NCBI RefSeq assembly: GCF_038024095.1 | Contig: NZ_CP150668.1 | Coordinates: 1,922,001-1,986,000, forward strand | DNA length: 64,000 bases | From: Polaribacter tangerinus | GTDB taxonomy: Bacteria; Bacteroidota; Bacteroidia; Flavobacteriales; Flavobacteriaceae | Direction of reading: 5' to 3' | Part shown: one piece after another, positions 1-7,229 of the stretch | Layout: each line of letters opens with the position of its first letter | Numbering within the stretch: position 1 is the stretch's first letter | Translations under genes and position numbers: made by a program | Notes under the pieces: generated by a model | Seen by the model: the letters and a program-made list of their open reading frames with translations, nothing else | Databases searched by the model: none | What the model was told of the DNA's origin: nothing

Positions 1-154
1 TAGCAACAACAGTTAAACAAACTCCGTTATGAGCAACACTTTGATCAATTTTAAGTTCATTGGTAAAATCAGATTTTACCGTAATATGAAGGTTTTCATT
101 TTCTTTAACTAAATTTGTTATAATTCCTTGCGTTTCTATAATTCCTGTAAACAT
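1..154 (-). CDS. ribE: Riboflavin synthase alpha subunit, N-terminal part (runs off left edge)
   Basis: The reverse strand from base 154 opens with ATG and reads MFTGIIETQGIITNL, the near-invariant start of riboflavin synthase. That enzyme dismutates two 6,7-dimethyl-8-ribityllumazines into riboflavin in the cytosol. Fifty-one residues are visible, including HNGVCLTVV, which matches the conserved first lumazine-binding barrel. The rest lies outside the window. It is transcribed divergently from pdxA with 58 bp between the two starts. Identification from the start motif is secure although the gene is partial. Confidence 0.9.
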   Translation of the reverse strand, partial: MFTGIIETQGIITNLVKENENLHITVKSDFTNELKIDQSVAHNGVCLTVVA

Positions 155-170
155 TTCTATAAATTTTGGT

Positions 171-178
171 TACTTTTG
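171..178 (+). promoter_or_regulatory. -7 box of the pdxA promoter
   Basis: TACTTTTG fits the Bacteroidota primary-sigma -7 consensus TAnnTTTG. It lies 34 bp before the pdxA start, in the short gap between divergent ribE and pdxA. No clear -33 element was identified. Confidence 0.55.
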
Positions 179-212
179 TAGGGAAATCAAAAATAGTAAT
201 TAAACAAAAGAT

Positions 213-1250
213 ATGGTTGGAAAATCTGATAAAATAATTGTTGGAATATCATTAGGAGATTTAAACGGAATTGGTATTGAAGTTATTTTAAAGACTTTTG
301 AAGACAAAAGAATGTTAGATTTTTGTACTCCTGTACTTTTTGGAGCTACCAAAGTTATTTCTTATCATAAAAAGGCATTGGGTTTAGAAGTATCTGTTCA
401 TGGAATTACAGAAGTAAGTCAAATTCACCCTACTAAAATTAATGTTTTAAACTGTTGGAAAGAAGAGGTGAATATAGAACTAGGTAAAGCCACTAAAGTT
501 TCAGGAGAATATGCTGCAAAATCATTATCAGAAGCAGTTTCTCATTTAAAAGAACACAAAATAGATGTTTTAGTCACAGCGCCTATAAATAAAGAAACTA
601 TACAGTCCGAAGAATTTAATTTTCCGGGACATACAGAGTATTTAGAAGCAAATTTAGAAGGAAAAAGCTTAATGATTCTTATGACCGATTCTTTAAAGAT
701 AGGTCTTTTAACAGGTCACATTCCTGTATCAGAAGTTTCAAATGCTATTACACCTTCTTTAATAAAAGAAAAAGTAGCCACTTTGCATGCTACTTTAAAA
801 AATGATTTTGCAATTTCGAAACCTAAAATTGCAGTTTTAGGTTTAAATCCTCATTGTGGAGATAACGGACTTATTGGTTCAGAAGATCAAGAAATAATTG
901 CACCAACCATTGCAGAAATTAGAGATACAGGTATATTAGTTTTTGGTCCTTATGCAGCCGACGGCTTTTTTGGTTCTGAAACATACCTGCAATTCGATGC
1001 TGTATTGGCAACGTATCACGACCAAGGTTTGGCACCATTTAAAGCGTTATCTTTTGGTAATGGAGTAAATTTTACAGCAGGTTTAAGTGAAATTAGAACA
1101 TCACCAGATCATGGTACAGGTTTTGATATAGCAGGCAAAAACCTAGCAAATGCTACCTCTTTTAAAGAGGCTTTATTTACTGCAATTACTATTTTTAATA
1201 CAAGAAAAAGTTATAAAGAACTTTCAAAAAACCCTTTAGAAATAAAATAA
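213..1250 (+). CDS. pdxA: 4-hydroxythreonine-4-phosphate dehydrogenase
   Basis: This 345-residue protein is PdxA-family throughout. PdxA is the NAD-dependent, metal-requiring enzyme that oxidises 4-phosphohydroxy-L-threonine in the DXP-dependent route to pyridoxal phosphate. Visible family motifs are the N-terminal GISLGDLNGIGIEV, FPGHTEYLE near residue 140, LLTGHIPV with a metal histidine, and TYHDQGLAPFKAL near residue 268. The C-terminal DHGTGFDIAGK is also typical. Length is normal for the family. The ATG follows an A-rich leader and a good -7 box. The next gene, yceD, has its own promoter, so pdxA is probably transcribed alone. Confidence 0.96.
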   Translation: MVGKSDKIIVGISLGDLNGIGIEVILKTFEDKRMLDFCTPVLFGATKVISYHKKALGLEVSVHGITEVSQIHPTKINVLNCWKEEVNIELGKATKVSGEYAAKSLSEAVSHLKEHKIDVLVTAPINKETIQSEEFNFPGHTEYLEANLEGKSLMILMTDSLKIGLLTGHIPVSEVSNAITPSLIKEKVATLHATLKNDFAISKPKIAVLGLNPHCGDNGLIGSEDQEIIAPTIAEIRDTGILVFGPYAADGFFGSETYLQFDAVLATYHDQGLAPFKALSFGNGVNFTAGLSEIRTSPDHGTGFDIAGKNLANATSFKEALFTAITIFNTRKSYKELSKNPLEIK

Positions 1251-1293
1251 ATTATTTTTTTAAAGAAAAAGAGTTAATCAATACAAAATTTTA

Positions 1294-1301
1294 TATCTTT
1301 G
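1294..1301 (+). promoter_or_regulatory. -7 box of the yceD-rpmF promoter
   Basis: TATCTTTG matches TAnnTTTG and lies 22 bp before the preferred yceD start at 1324. It would drive the yceD-rpmF pair. Confidence 0.55.
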
Positions 1302-1323
1302 CACGCTCAATTGATGTTTGATA

Positions 1324-1866
1324 ATGAAAGACTTGAAAGAATTCAACATACCGTTTGTAGGATTAAAAGAAGGTAAGCATTTATTCGAATATAATATTGA
1401 TAATACGTTCTTTGAGATTTATAATTACAGTGAGTTTAACAATTCTAATGTACACGTTGCCTTAGAATTCGTTAAAAAAAGCACTTTGTTTGAACTTGTG
1501 TTTAAGGCCTCTGGTACTGTTAATGTACCTTGTGATGTTTCTAATGAAGATTTTGATTTAGAAATTAAATCAGAATTGCCATTATTGGTTAAATTTGGGC
1601 CAGAATACAATGATGAAAACGAAGAGATTTTAATATTACCTCACGAAGCTTATCAGTTTAGTGTAGCGCAGTTTATTTATGAAATGATTGTGCTAGCGGT
1701 GCCTTTTAAAAGAGTGCATCCAAAAGTTTTAGACGGCACTTTACAATCTGAAGCGTTAAATAAATTACAAGAACTTACAATAGTAAAAGAAACAACTGTT
1801 CAAAAAGAAGCAACAGACCCAAGGTGGGATAAATTAAAGAATTTAATAACAGACAAAAAGACATAA
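1324..1866 (+). CDS. yceD: YceD/DUF177 family protein
   Basis: The protein has 180 residues from the ATG at 1324. An upstream in-frame TTG at 1318 would add two residues, but the sequence [17 protein letters not shown] from 1324 is the more natural start. It is a DUF177 (YceD) protein, a family almost always encoded just before ribosomal protein L32 and implicated in 23S rRNA metabolism. In most species its function is only inferred. rpmF begins one base after its stop, so the two are co-transcribed. The C-terminal third is charged and ends in a lysine-rich tail. No signal peptide or membrane segment is seen. Confidence 0.88.
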   Translation: MKDLKEFNIPFVGLKEGKHLFEYNIDNTFFEIYNYSEFNNSNVHVALEFVKKSTLFELVFKASGTVNVPCDVSNEDFDLEIKSELPLLVKFGPEYNDENEEILILPHEAYQFSVAQFIYEMIVLAVPFKRVHPKVLDGTLQSEALNKLQELTIVKETTVQKEATDPRWDKLKNLITDKKT

Positions 1867-1867
1867 A

Positions 1868-2062
1868 ATGGCACATCCTAAGAGAAAAATATCCAAAACA
1901 AGAAGAGATAAAAGGAGAACACATTACAAAGCATCTGCACAACAGATTGCTACAGATCCAACAACTGGTGAGGCACACTTATATCACAGAGCTCACTGGC
2001 ATGAAGGAAAATTATACTACAGAGGTCAAGTAGTATTAGAAAGTGCATCTGCAGAAGCTTAA
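1868..2062 (+). CDS. rpmF: 50S ribosomal protein L32
   Basis: This 64-residue basic protein starts [23 protein letters not shown], the signature of bacterial L32. It contains no cysteine, so it is the zinc-independent form without the CxxC pairs found in other lineages. It follows yceD immediately and is followed by a strong intrinsic terminator, closing a short two-gene transcript upstream of the fab/acc genes. Confidence 0.97.
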   Translation: MAHPKRKISKTRRDKRRTHYKASAQQIATDPTTGEAHLYHRAHWHEGKLYYRGQVVLESASAEA

Positions 2063-2082
2063 AAAAAGTATTTTTTAGAAAA

Positions 2083-2109
2083 AAAACCCTCATTTTTGAG
2101 GGTTTTTTT
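2083..2109 (+). terminator. Intrinsic terminator after rpmF
   Basis: CCCTCA and TGAGGG form a stem around a T-rich loop, with flanking A and T runs that lengthen it and a tail of seven Ts. It separates yceD-rpmF from fabH, which has its own -7 box. Confidence 0.85.
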
Positions 2110-2174
2110 GCGTTTTTAAGATAAATTACTATGGTTTTGATGATTTTTACTTTAAAAAGTGAAATAAAATTCAT

Positions 2175-2182
2175 TACTTTTG
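2175..2182 (+). promoter_or_regulatory. -7 box of the fabH-acc promoter
   Basis: TACTTTTG fits TAnnTTTG, 34 bp before the fabH ATG and downstream of the rpmF terminator. Confidence 0.55.
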
Positions 2183-2216
2183 AAATTCCTTATAATAGGA
2201 ACAATAAAATATAATT

Positions 2217-3218
2217 ATGACAAAAATAACTGCAGCAATTTCAGCAGTAGGGAAATATGTTCCTGAATATGTTCTTACCAATAAAGAGTTAGAAACCTAC
2301 GTAGACACAAATGATGAGTGGATTACCTCTAGAACAGGAATTAAAGAAAGAAGAATTTTAAAAGGTGAAGGTTTAGGAACTTCATATATGGCTATAAAAG
2401 CTTGTGAAGATTTAATTAAAAAATCAAATTTAGATCCTAAAGAAATAGATTTGGTTATAGTAGGTACAGCTACACCAGATTTACCAGTTGCTTCTACAGC
2501 TGCATATGTAGCCTCAGAAATTGGAGCCATTAATGCTTTTGGTTTCGATTTACAAGCAGCATGTTCCAGTTTTTTATACGGAATGTCTACAGCAGCTACT
2601 TATATAGAGTCTGGGAGGTATAAAAAAGTACTTCTAGTAGGTGCAGATAAAATGTCTTCTATAATTGATTATCAAGATAGGGCAACCTGTATTATTTTTG
2701 GTGATGGAGCAGGAGCTGCTTTATTTGAGCCAAATTTAGATGGTTTCGGGTTGCAAGATGAGTACTTAAGAAGCGATGGTGTAGGAAGAGATTTTTTAAG
2801 GATAGAAGCAGGAGGTTCTCAAATGCCTACTACTATAGATACTGTTACTGCAAAGAAGCACTTTGTATATCAAGAAGGAAAAACAGTGTTTAAATATGCT
2901 GTTTCTAACATGGCTGATGTAGCAGAGAAGATGCTAACAAGAAATAGCCTTACAGAAAAAGACATTCAATGGTTAGTTGCACATCAAGCAAATAAGAGAA
3001 TTATTGAAGCAACGGCTAAAAGAGTGGGAGTATCTGAAGAAAAAGTAATGATGAACATCCATAGATATGGAAATACAACATCTGCAACATTGCCTTTACT
3101 TTTGGCAGATTATGAAGATCAATTAAAAAAAGGAGATAATTTAATATTTGCTGCATTTGGCGGTGGCTTTACATGGGGAGCTGCATATTTAAAATGGGCA
3201 TACAACACAAAAAAATAA
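2217..3218 (+). CDS. fabH: Beta-ketoacyl-ACP synthase III
   Basis: This 333-residue KAS III condenses acetyl-CoA with malonyl-ACP to start each fatty-acid chain. The catalytic Cys-His-Asn triad is visible: Cys116 in AACSSF, His256 in AHQANKR and Asn286 in GNTTSA. The glycine-rich C-terminal FAAFGGGFTWGA is typical of the family. It is followed after 20 bp by accB and then accC, so one transcript probably carries chain initiation together with two acetyl-CoA carboxylase parts. plsX, which sits between rpmF and fabH in many bacteria, is absent here. Confidence 0.97.
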   Translation: MTKITAAISAVGKYVPEYVLTNKELETYVDTNDEWITSRTGIKERRILKGEGLGTSYMAIKACEDLIKKSNLDPKEIDLVIVGTATPDLPVASTAAYVASEIGAINAFGFDLQAACSSFLYGMSTAATYIESGRYKKVLLVGADKMSSIIDYQDRATCIIFGDGAGAALFEPNLDGFGLQDEYLRSDGVGRDFLRIEAGGSQMPTTIDTVTAKKHFVYQEGKTVFKYAVSNMADVAEKMLTRNSLTEKDIQWLVAHQANKRIIEATAKRVGVSEEKVMMNIHRYGNTTSATLPLLLADYEDQLKKGDNLIFAAFGGGFTWGAAYLKWAYNTKK

Positions 3219-3238
3219 ATAACTAAATAATAAGAAAC

Positions 3239-3718
3239 ATGGATATTAAAGAAATTCAAAATCTTATAAAATTTGTAGCTAAATCTGGCGCTAGCGAGGT
3301 AAAGTTAGAAATGGAAGATATTAAACTTACTATTAAAACAGGTTCAGAAAAAACTGAAACTACTATTGTGCAAGCAGCACCAATGCAAGGCTTGCAACAA
3401 GTAGCAGCACCAGTTCAGGCTGCACCAGTAGCAGAGGCAACAGCTGCATCTACTTCTGAGGTTTCTGAAGACTCTAAATATGTAACCATTAAGTCTCCTA
3501 TAATTGGTACTTTTTATAGAAAACCAGCACCAGATAAACCAAGTTTTGTTGAGGTTGGAAGCGAAGTTGCTGTAGGAGATACTGTGTGTGTTATTGAGGC
3601 AATGAAGCTTTTCAACGAAATTGAATCAGAAATTTCTGGAAAAATAGTTAAAGTTTTAGTAGATGATTCTTCTCCGGTAGAATTCGATCAGCCTTTATTT
3701 TTAGTAGATCCATCTTAA
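3239..3718 (+). CDS. accB: Biotin carboxyl carrier protein of acetyl-CoA carboxylase
   Basis: This 159-residue protein carries the biotin that moves carboxylate between AccC and the carboxyltransferase. The C-terminal biotinyl domain, about residues 80-158, holds the EAMKLF motif, with Lys123 as the biotinylation site. An Ala/Pro/Gln-rich flexible linker at about residues 45-75 joins it to a short N-terminal helical segment, as in other AccB proteins. It lies between fabH and accC in the same direction. Confidence 0.96.
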   Translation: MDIKEIQNLIKFVAKSGASEVKLEMEDIKLTIKTGSEKTETTIVQAAPMQGLQQVAAPVQAAPVAEATAASTSEVSEDSKYVTIKSPIIGTFYRKPAPDKPSFVEVGSEVAVGDTVCVIEAMKLFNEIESEISGKIVKVLVDDSSPVEFDQPLFLVDPS

Positions 3719-3798
3719 TGTAAAATCACAATTTTTAAATTTCAAATTCCAATTTTATTTGGAATCTGTTTTTTGAATTTTGAAAATTTGAAGAATTT

Positions 3799-5136
3799 AT
3801 GTTTAAAAAAATATTAATTGCCAATCGTGGTGAGATAGCTTTACGTGTTATAAGAACTTGTAGAGAAATGGGTATTAAAACGGTGGCCGTTTACTCTACT
3901 GCAGATGCAGAAAGTTTACATGTTCGATTTGCAGATGAAGCAGTATGTATTGGACCTGCACCAAGTGCAAATTCCTATTTAAAAATGTCTAATATTATTG
4001 CCGCAGCAGAAATTACCAATGCAGATGCCATACATCCTGGATATGGTTTTTTATCTGAAAATGCAAAATTTTCTAGATTGTGTGAAGAACATCATATTAA
4101 ATTTATTGGCGCTACAGGCGATATGATTGATAGAATGGGAGACAAGGCAAATGCTAAGGCAACAATGAAAGCTGCTGGCGTGCCATGTGTTCCTGGAAGT
4201 GAAGGTGTAATTTCAGATTTTGAAGACTGTCAAAAAGTTGCCAAAGAAACAGGATATCCTGTTATGTTAAAAGCATCTGCAGGAGGTGGAGGTAAAGGAA
4301 TGAGAGCAGTTTGGAAACCAGAAGACTTAAAAGACGCTTGGGATTCTGCAAGACAAGAATCTAAAGCCGCTTTTGGAAATGATGATATGTACATGGAAAA
4401 ACTTATAGAAGAACCAAGACATATAGAAATTCAAATAGTAGGAGATTCTTTTGGCAAAGCTTGTCATTTATCCGAAAGAGATTGTTCTGTACAAAGACGT
4501 CATCAAAAATTAACTGAAGAAACTCCTTCTCCTTTTATGACAGATAAGTTAAGAGAAGACATGGGAAATGCAGCTGTAAAAGCAGCCGAGTTCATAAAGT
4601 ATGAAGGAGCAGGTACCGTAGAGTTTTTAGTAGATAAGCACAGAAACTTCTATTTCATGGAAATGAATACGCGTATACAGGTAGAGCACCCAATTACAGA
4701 AGAAGTTGTTAATTACGATTTAATTAGAGAACAAATTTTAGTTGCAGCAGGAGTTCCTATTTCTGGTGTAAACTACTATCCAAAAATGCATTCTATAGAA
4801 TGTAGAATTAATGCAGAAGACCCACATAACAATTTTAGACCAGCACCTGGTAAAATAACTACATTTCATGCGCCAGGAGGACACGGAATAAGAATAGATA
4901 CTCATGTATATGCAGGTTATATGATACCTTCTAACTACGACTCTATGATTGCTAAATTAATTACCACAGCTCAAACAAGAGAAGAGGCAATTAATAAAAT
5001 GAAGAGAGCTTTAGATGAATTTGTTATAGAAGGTGTTAAAACTACAATACCGTTTCATAGACAATTAATGGATCATCCAGATTATGTAGCAGGTAATTAT
5101 ACTACTAAATTTATGGAAGATTTTAAAATGGAATAA
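3799..5136 (+). CDS. accC: Biotin carboxylase subunit of acetyl-CoA carboxylase
   Basis: This 445-residue ATP-grasp enzyme carboxylates the biotin on AccB. It opens with [19 protein letters not shown], the biotin-carboxylase N-lobe signature. The glycine-rich ATP loop [12 protein letters not shown] lies near residue 165, and [16 protein letters not shown] near residue 290 carries catalytic Glu and Arg residues. Length is normal. The 80-bp gap after accB holds a weak hairpin without a T tail, so read-through from accB is likely. A terminator follows the gene. Confidence 0.97.
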   Translation: MFKKILIANRGEIALRVIRTCREMGIKTVAVYSTADAESLHVRFADEAVCIGPAPSANSYLKMSNIIAAAEITNADAIHPGYGFLSENAKFSRLCEEHHIKFIGATGDMIDRMGDKANAKATMKAAGVPCVPGSEGVISDFEDCQKVAKETGYPVMLKASAGGGGKGMRAVWKPEDLKDAWDSARQESKAAFGNDDMYMEKLIEEPRHIEIQIVGDSFGKACHLSERDCSVQRRHQKLTEETPSPFMTDKLREDMGNAAVKAAEFIKYEGAGTVEFLVDKHRNFYFMEMNTRIQVEHPITEEVVNYDLIREQILVAAGVPISGVNYYPKMHSIECRINAEDPHNNFRPAPGKITTFHAPGGHGIRIDTHVYAGYMIPSNYDSMIAKLITTAQTREEAINKMKRALDEFVIEGVKTTIPFHRQLMDHPDYVAGNYTTKFMEDFKME

Positions 5137-5165
5137 CTTCCAATACCGAATTAAAATCAATAAAA

Positions 5166-5197
5166 AGAGAGGACACAATTTGTGTTCTCTTTTTTTT
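5166..5197 (+). terminator. Intrinsic terminator after accC
   Basis: AGAGGACAC pairs with GTGTTCTCT (one G-T wobble) followed by eight Ts. The T tail runs directly into the -7 box of the next promoter. Confidence 0.8.
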
Positions 5198-5204
5198 ATA
5201 TTTG
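5197..5204 (+). promoter_or_regulatory. -7 box of the HPt/LytTR promoter
   Basis: TATATTTG is an exact TAnnTTTG match at the end of the accC terminator T run. It predicts a leader of about 45 nt before the TTG start at 5255. Confidence 0.6.
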
Positions 5205-5254
5205 CATAGCTATTTTAATACGCTATTATAACTAACTCCCTAACCAAAAAATAA

Positions 5255-5572
5255 TTGGAACTACCAAACTTAGAATATATTAAAGAAACTTCTGGTGGAG
5301 ATAAGGATTTCGAAAATAGCTTATTAGCTATTTTAAAGGAAGAATTACCAAAAGAAATAGACTCCTTTAAAAAGCATATTACTGATGAGTTATATTTAGA
5401 GGCATCATTAGACGTTCACAAGATTAAGCATAAACTAGGTTTGCTAAATATGACTAAAACCTTAGAATTAGCCTCTGAGTTTGAGTTAGATTTAAAAAAC
5501 AATGATTTAAAACAATATAAAAATTTTATATCCATTTTTGATAGAATTCTTGTATATTTAGACAATAATTAA
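5255..5572 (+). CDS. Histidine-phosphotransfer (HPt) domain protein
   Basis: This is a 105-residue all-helical acidic protein. The segment VHKIKHKLGLL resembles the phospho-acceptor helix of HPt domains, with His55 as the likely phosphorylated residue and Lys58 at the usual +3 position. It would relay phosphate between a hybrid sensor kinase (none in this window) and a response regulator. The start must be TTG: a stop codon lies directly upstream in frame and the first ATG is too far inside. It ends 14 bp before a LytTR response regulator, the obvious partner. HPt assignment rests on the motif and the neighbour. Confidence 0.75.
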   Translation: MELPNLEYIKETSGGDKDFENSLLAILKEELPKEIDSFKKHITDELYLEASLDVHKIKHKLGLLNMTKTLELASEFELDLKNNDLKQYKNFISIFDRILVYLDNN

Positions 5573-5586
5573 GCCCCAACAGAATT

Positions 5587-6291
5587 ATGAATTGCATTAT
5601 TATAGATGATGATGCTGCTGCAAGACTAGTAATTAAGCAGTTGTGTATAGGTACCCAGTTTAATGTGAAAGAAGAATTTTCATCTGCAATTGAAGGAATA
5701 AAGTTCTTAAACGAGACAGAGGTAGATTTAATTTTTTTAGATATTCATATGCCATCTTTTAATGGTTTCGATTTTTTGAATACTATTAAAAATCCACCAA
5801 AAGTTGTATTAACCACTTCAGATAAAAACTTTGCATTAAAAGCTTTTGAATTTGAGTCTGTAATAGACTATCTAACAAAACCAATTCAAAAAGAACGTTT
5901 TAATCTATTAGTAAAGAAAATTGAAAAGCAAGAAAATGGACAAAACGGTATTTTAGAAAATGCAGTCTCTTCGGAAACAAAAGATTATATTTTTGTAAAT
6001 GTAGATAAAAGGTTGGTAAAAATTAATGTACCAGAAATTCTTATTATAGAAGCAAAAGGAGATTATATTAATATAAAAACAACCGGTAAGAATTTTATTG
6101 TTCACTCTACACTAAAAAAGATAGAAGATAAATTACCATCCGACATATTTTTAAAAATACATAGGTCTTATATTATCAATATTCATAAAATAATAGATAT
6201 TGAAGATAATACAGTACTTATAGAAAAGCATGTAATTCCTATTAGTAGGTCTCATAAGCCAACACTTATAAAAAAATTAAACCTACTGTAA
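5587..6291 (+). CDS. LytTR-family response regulator
   Basis: This 234-residue two-domain regulator has an N-terminal receiver (residues 1-120) with the acidic pocket IIDDD at 5-9, phospho-acceptor Asp52 in FLDIHMP, a TTSD switch and Lys98 in LTKPI. From about residue 132 follows a LytTR DNA-binding domain, with VNVDKRLVKI, IEAKGDYINI and FLKIHRSYIINI. LytTR proteins bind as dimers to paired short direct repeats and usually activate. It pairs with the HPt gene 14 bp upstream. The next 900 bp hold four tandem small-RNA genes, which are natural candidate targets (inference). No terminator is obvious before the first RNA promoter. Confidence 0.93.
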   Translation: MNCIIIDDDAAARLVIKQLCIGTQFNVKEEFSSAIEGIKFLNETEVDLIFLDIHMPSFNGFDFLNTIKNPPKVVLTTSDKNFALKAFEFESVIDYLTKPIQKERFNLLVKKIEKQENGQNGILENAVSSETKDYIFVNVDKRLVKINVPEILIIEAKGDYINIKTTGKNFIVHSTLKKIEDKLPSDIFLKIHRSYIINIHKIIDIEDNTVLIEKHVIPISRSHKPTLIKKLNLL

Positions 6292-6345
6292 TTGAGTATT
6301 CTTAAAATTTATATTAAAACATATAGCTATTTCATATATTTTATG

Positions 6346-6460
6346 TATATTTGTAGCTGTATTTAGTAATAAATATATTATTATAATACAATACATAGGT
6401 TGGGGGATTTATGAATTGTTTATAACACAAACCGAAAAAAATTTTTTTCGGTTTTTTTTT
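6346..6460 (+). ncRNA. Tandem small RNA, copy 1 (with promoter)
   Basis: A TATATTTG -7 box at 6346-6353 predicts an RNA of about 100 nt from about 6360 to 6460. It begins with a 6-bp hairpin TATTTA-GTAA-TAAATA (6360-6375). It then has an AT-rich linker and the core ATAGGTTGGGGGATTTAT (6395-6412). It ends in a terminator with ACCGAAAAAA-type stem arms at about 6430-6452 and a T run to 6460. The core is shared with three further copies downstream; this copy differs from the others at two of 30 core bases. No reading frame is conserved between the copies. It is the most diverged copy in hairpin and terminator, and the only one with a full -7 consensus. Confidence 0.82.
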
Positions 6461-6576
6461 GTCTTATACAAAAGAGCTTCATTCTTTTTGTACTTACAAA
6501 GTCTAAAGAATTGTTCCTTCTAGCCTTAGGTTTCTTACATTGGTCGAAATTTAATAATACTAAACTTAATGTATGG

Positions 6577-6682
6577 TTTCTTTGTAGTGTACTTATCATT
6601 AAGTATATATCAATCATAGGTTGGGGGATTTATAGATTGTTTATTTGAAAAATACCGAAAATTATATTTTCGGTATTTTTTT
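6577..6682 (+). ncRNA. Tandem small RNA, copy 2 (with promoter)
   Basis: A TTTCTTTG sequence (6577-6584) stands where the -7 box should be. Six bases later comes the 5' hairpin TACTTA-TCAT-TAAGTA (6590-6605). The core CATAGGTTGGGGGATTTAT starts at 6615. The terminator has stem arms ATACCGAAAA and TTTTCGGTAT (6652-6676) followed by seven Ts. Predicted RNA is about 93 nt. The hairpin and the 30-base core are identical to copy 4, while the terminator is the same as copy 3. The non-consensus -7 suggests that it needs an activator. Confidence 0.83.
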
Positions 6683-6765
6683 GTTTAGAATGAAATCAAA
6701 AATTGTTTTTGTTGGTATTTTATTTTGAATTCTGTTGAGATGCAAATAGAATATTAACAAACCAC

Positions 6766-7199
6766 CTGGTCTTTATAAACTTGTAATTCAACTTATTTAT
6801 TCTCTCACTTATCGAAATTAATTGTAATTAATGTTAGTATAGTTGTTTCTTTGTAGCGTACTTATCAATAAGTATATATCAATCATAGGTTGGGGGATTT
6901 ATAGATTGTTTATTTAAAAAATACCGAAAATTATATTTTCGGTATTTTTTTTGTGTAAGTAAATTAAAGTGATTTATAGGCGTTTTTTTCTGTTATATTA
7001 ATTATTAAACGTTAGCAACTCTTCTGGTCTTTTTAAACTTGTAATTCAACTTATTTATTATCTCACTTATCGAAATTAACTGTAATTAATGTTAGTATAG
7101 TTGTTTCTTTGTAGTGTACTTATCATTAAGTATATATCAATCATAGGTTGGGGGATTTATAGATTGTTTATTAAATGGAACCGGAATTTATTTCCGGTT
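6766..7199 (+). repeat. Duplicated promoter-plus-RNA module (copies 3 and 4, period 258 bp)
   Basis: From CTGGTCTTT at 6766 and again at 7024 the two modules run in parallel with few differences through the upstream region, promoter, 5' hairpin and core. The shared part includes the blocks ACTTGTAATTCAAC and TATCGAAATTAA. They diverge at the terminators. Copy 2 retains a weaker version of the upstream part (TCGAAATTTAAT at 6544-6555). The long conserved stretch upstream of the -7 position is more than a promoter core needs and may hold activator sites. Confidence 0.8.
6846..6952 (+). ncRNA. Tandem small RNA, copy 3 (with promoter)
   Basis: It has the same organisation as copy 2: TTTCTTTG at 6846-6853, hairpin TACTTA-TCAA-TAAGTA at 6859-6874 (one loop base changed), core from 6884, and an ATACCGAAAA/TTTTCGGTAT terminator at 6921-6945 with a T run to 6952. 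Predicted RNA is about 94 nt. About 80 bp upstream of its -7 region is nearly identical to the same stretch in copy 4. Confidence 0.83.
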
Positions 7200-7205
7200 T
7201 TTTTT
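7104..7205 (+). ncRNA. Tandem small RNA, copy 4 (with promoter)
   Basis: TTTCTTTG lies at 7104-7111, hairpin TACTTA-TCAT-TAAGTA at 7117-7132, and the core from 7142 is identical to copies 2 and 3. The terminator stem has a different sequence, AACCGGAA/TTCCGGTT at 7179-7199, with a T run to 7205. Predicted RNA is about 89 nt. It ends 25 bp before the stop of the convergent comM gene, so its terminator may also limit comM read-through. Confidence 0.83.
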
Positions 7206-7229
7206 GTATTTTATTTTCTTTTGTGGCAA

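Noticed and set aside
3719..3798. Hairpin between accB and accC as a terminator.
   Set aside because: The stem is followed by mixed sequence, not a clean T run, and accB-accC are normally co-transcribed.
6420..6617. Open frames crossing the sRNA region, for example 65 codons on the reverse strand.
   Set aside because: They run through terminators and conserved RNA elements, are not repeated between copies and have no promoter.
6346..7205. The four regular repeats as a CRISPR array.
   Set aside because: The period is 221-269 bp, each unit carries a promoter-like box and a terminator, and there are no short unique spacers or cas genes.
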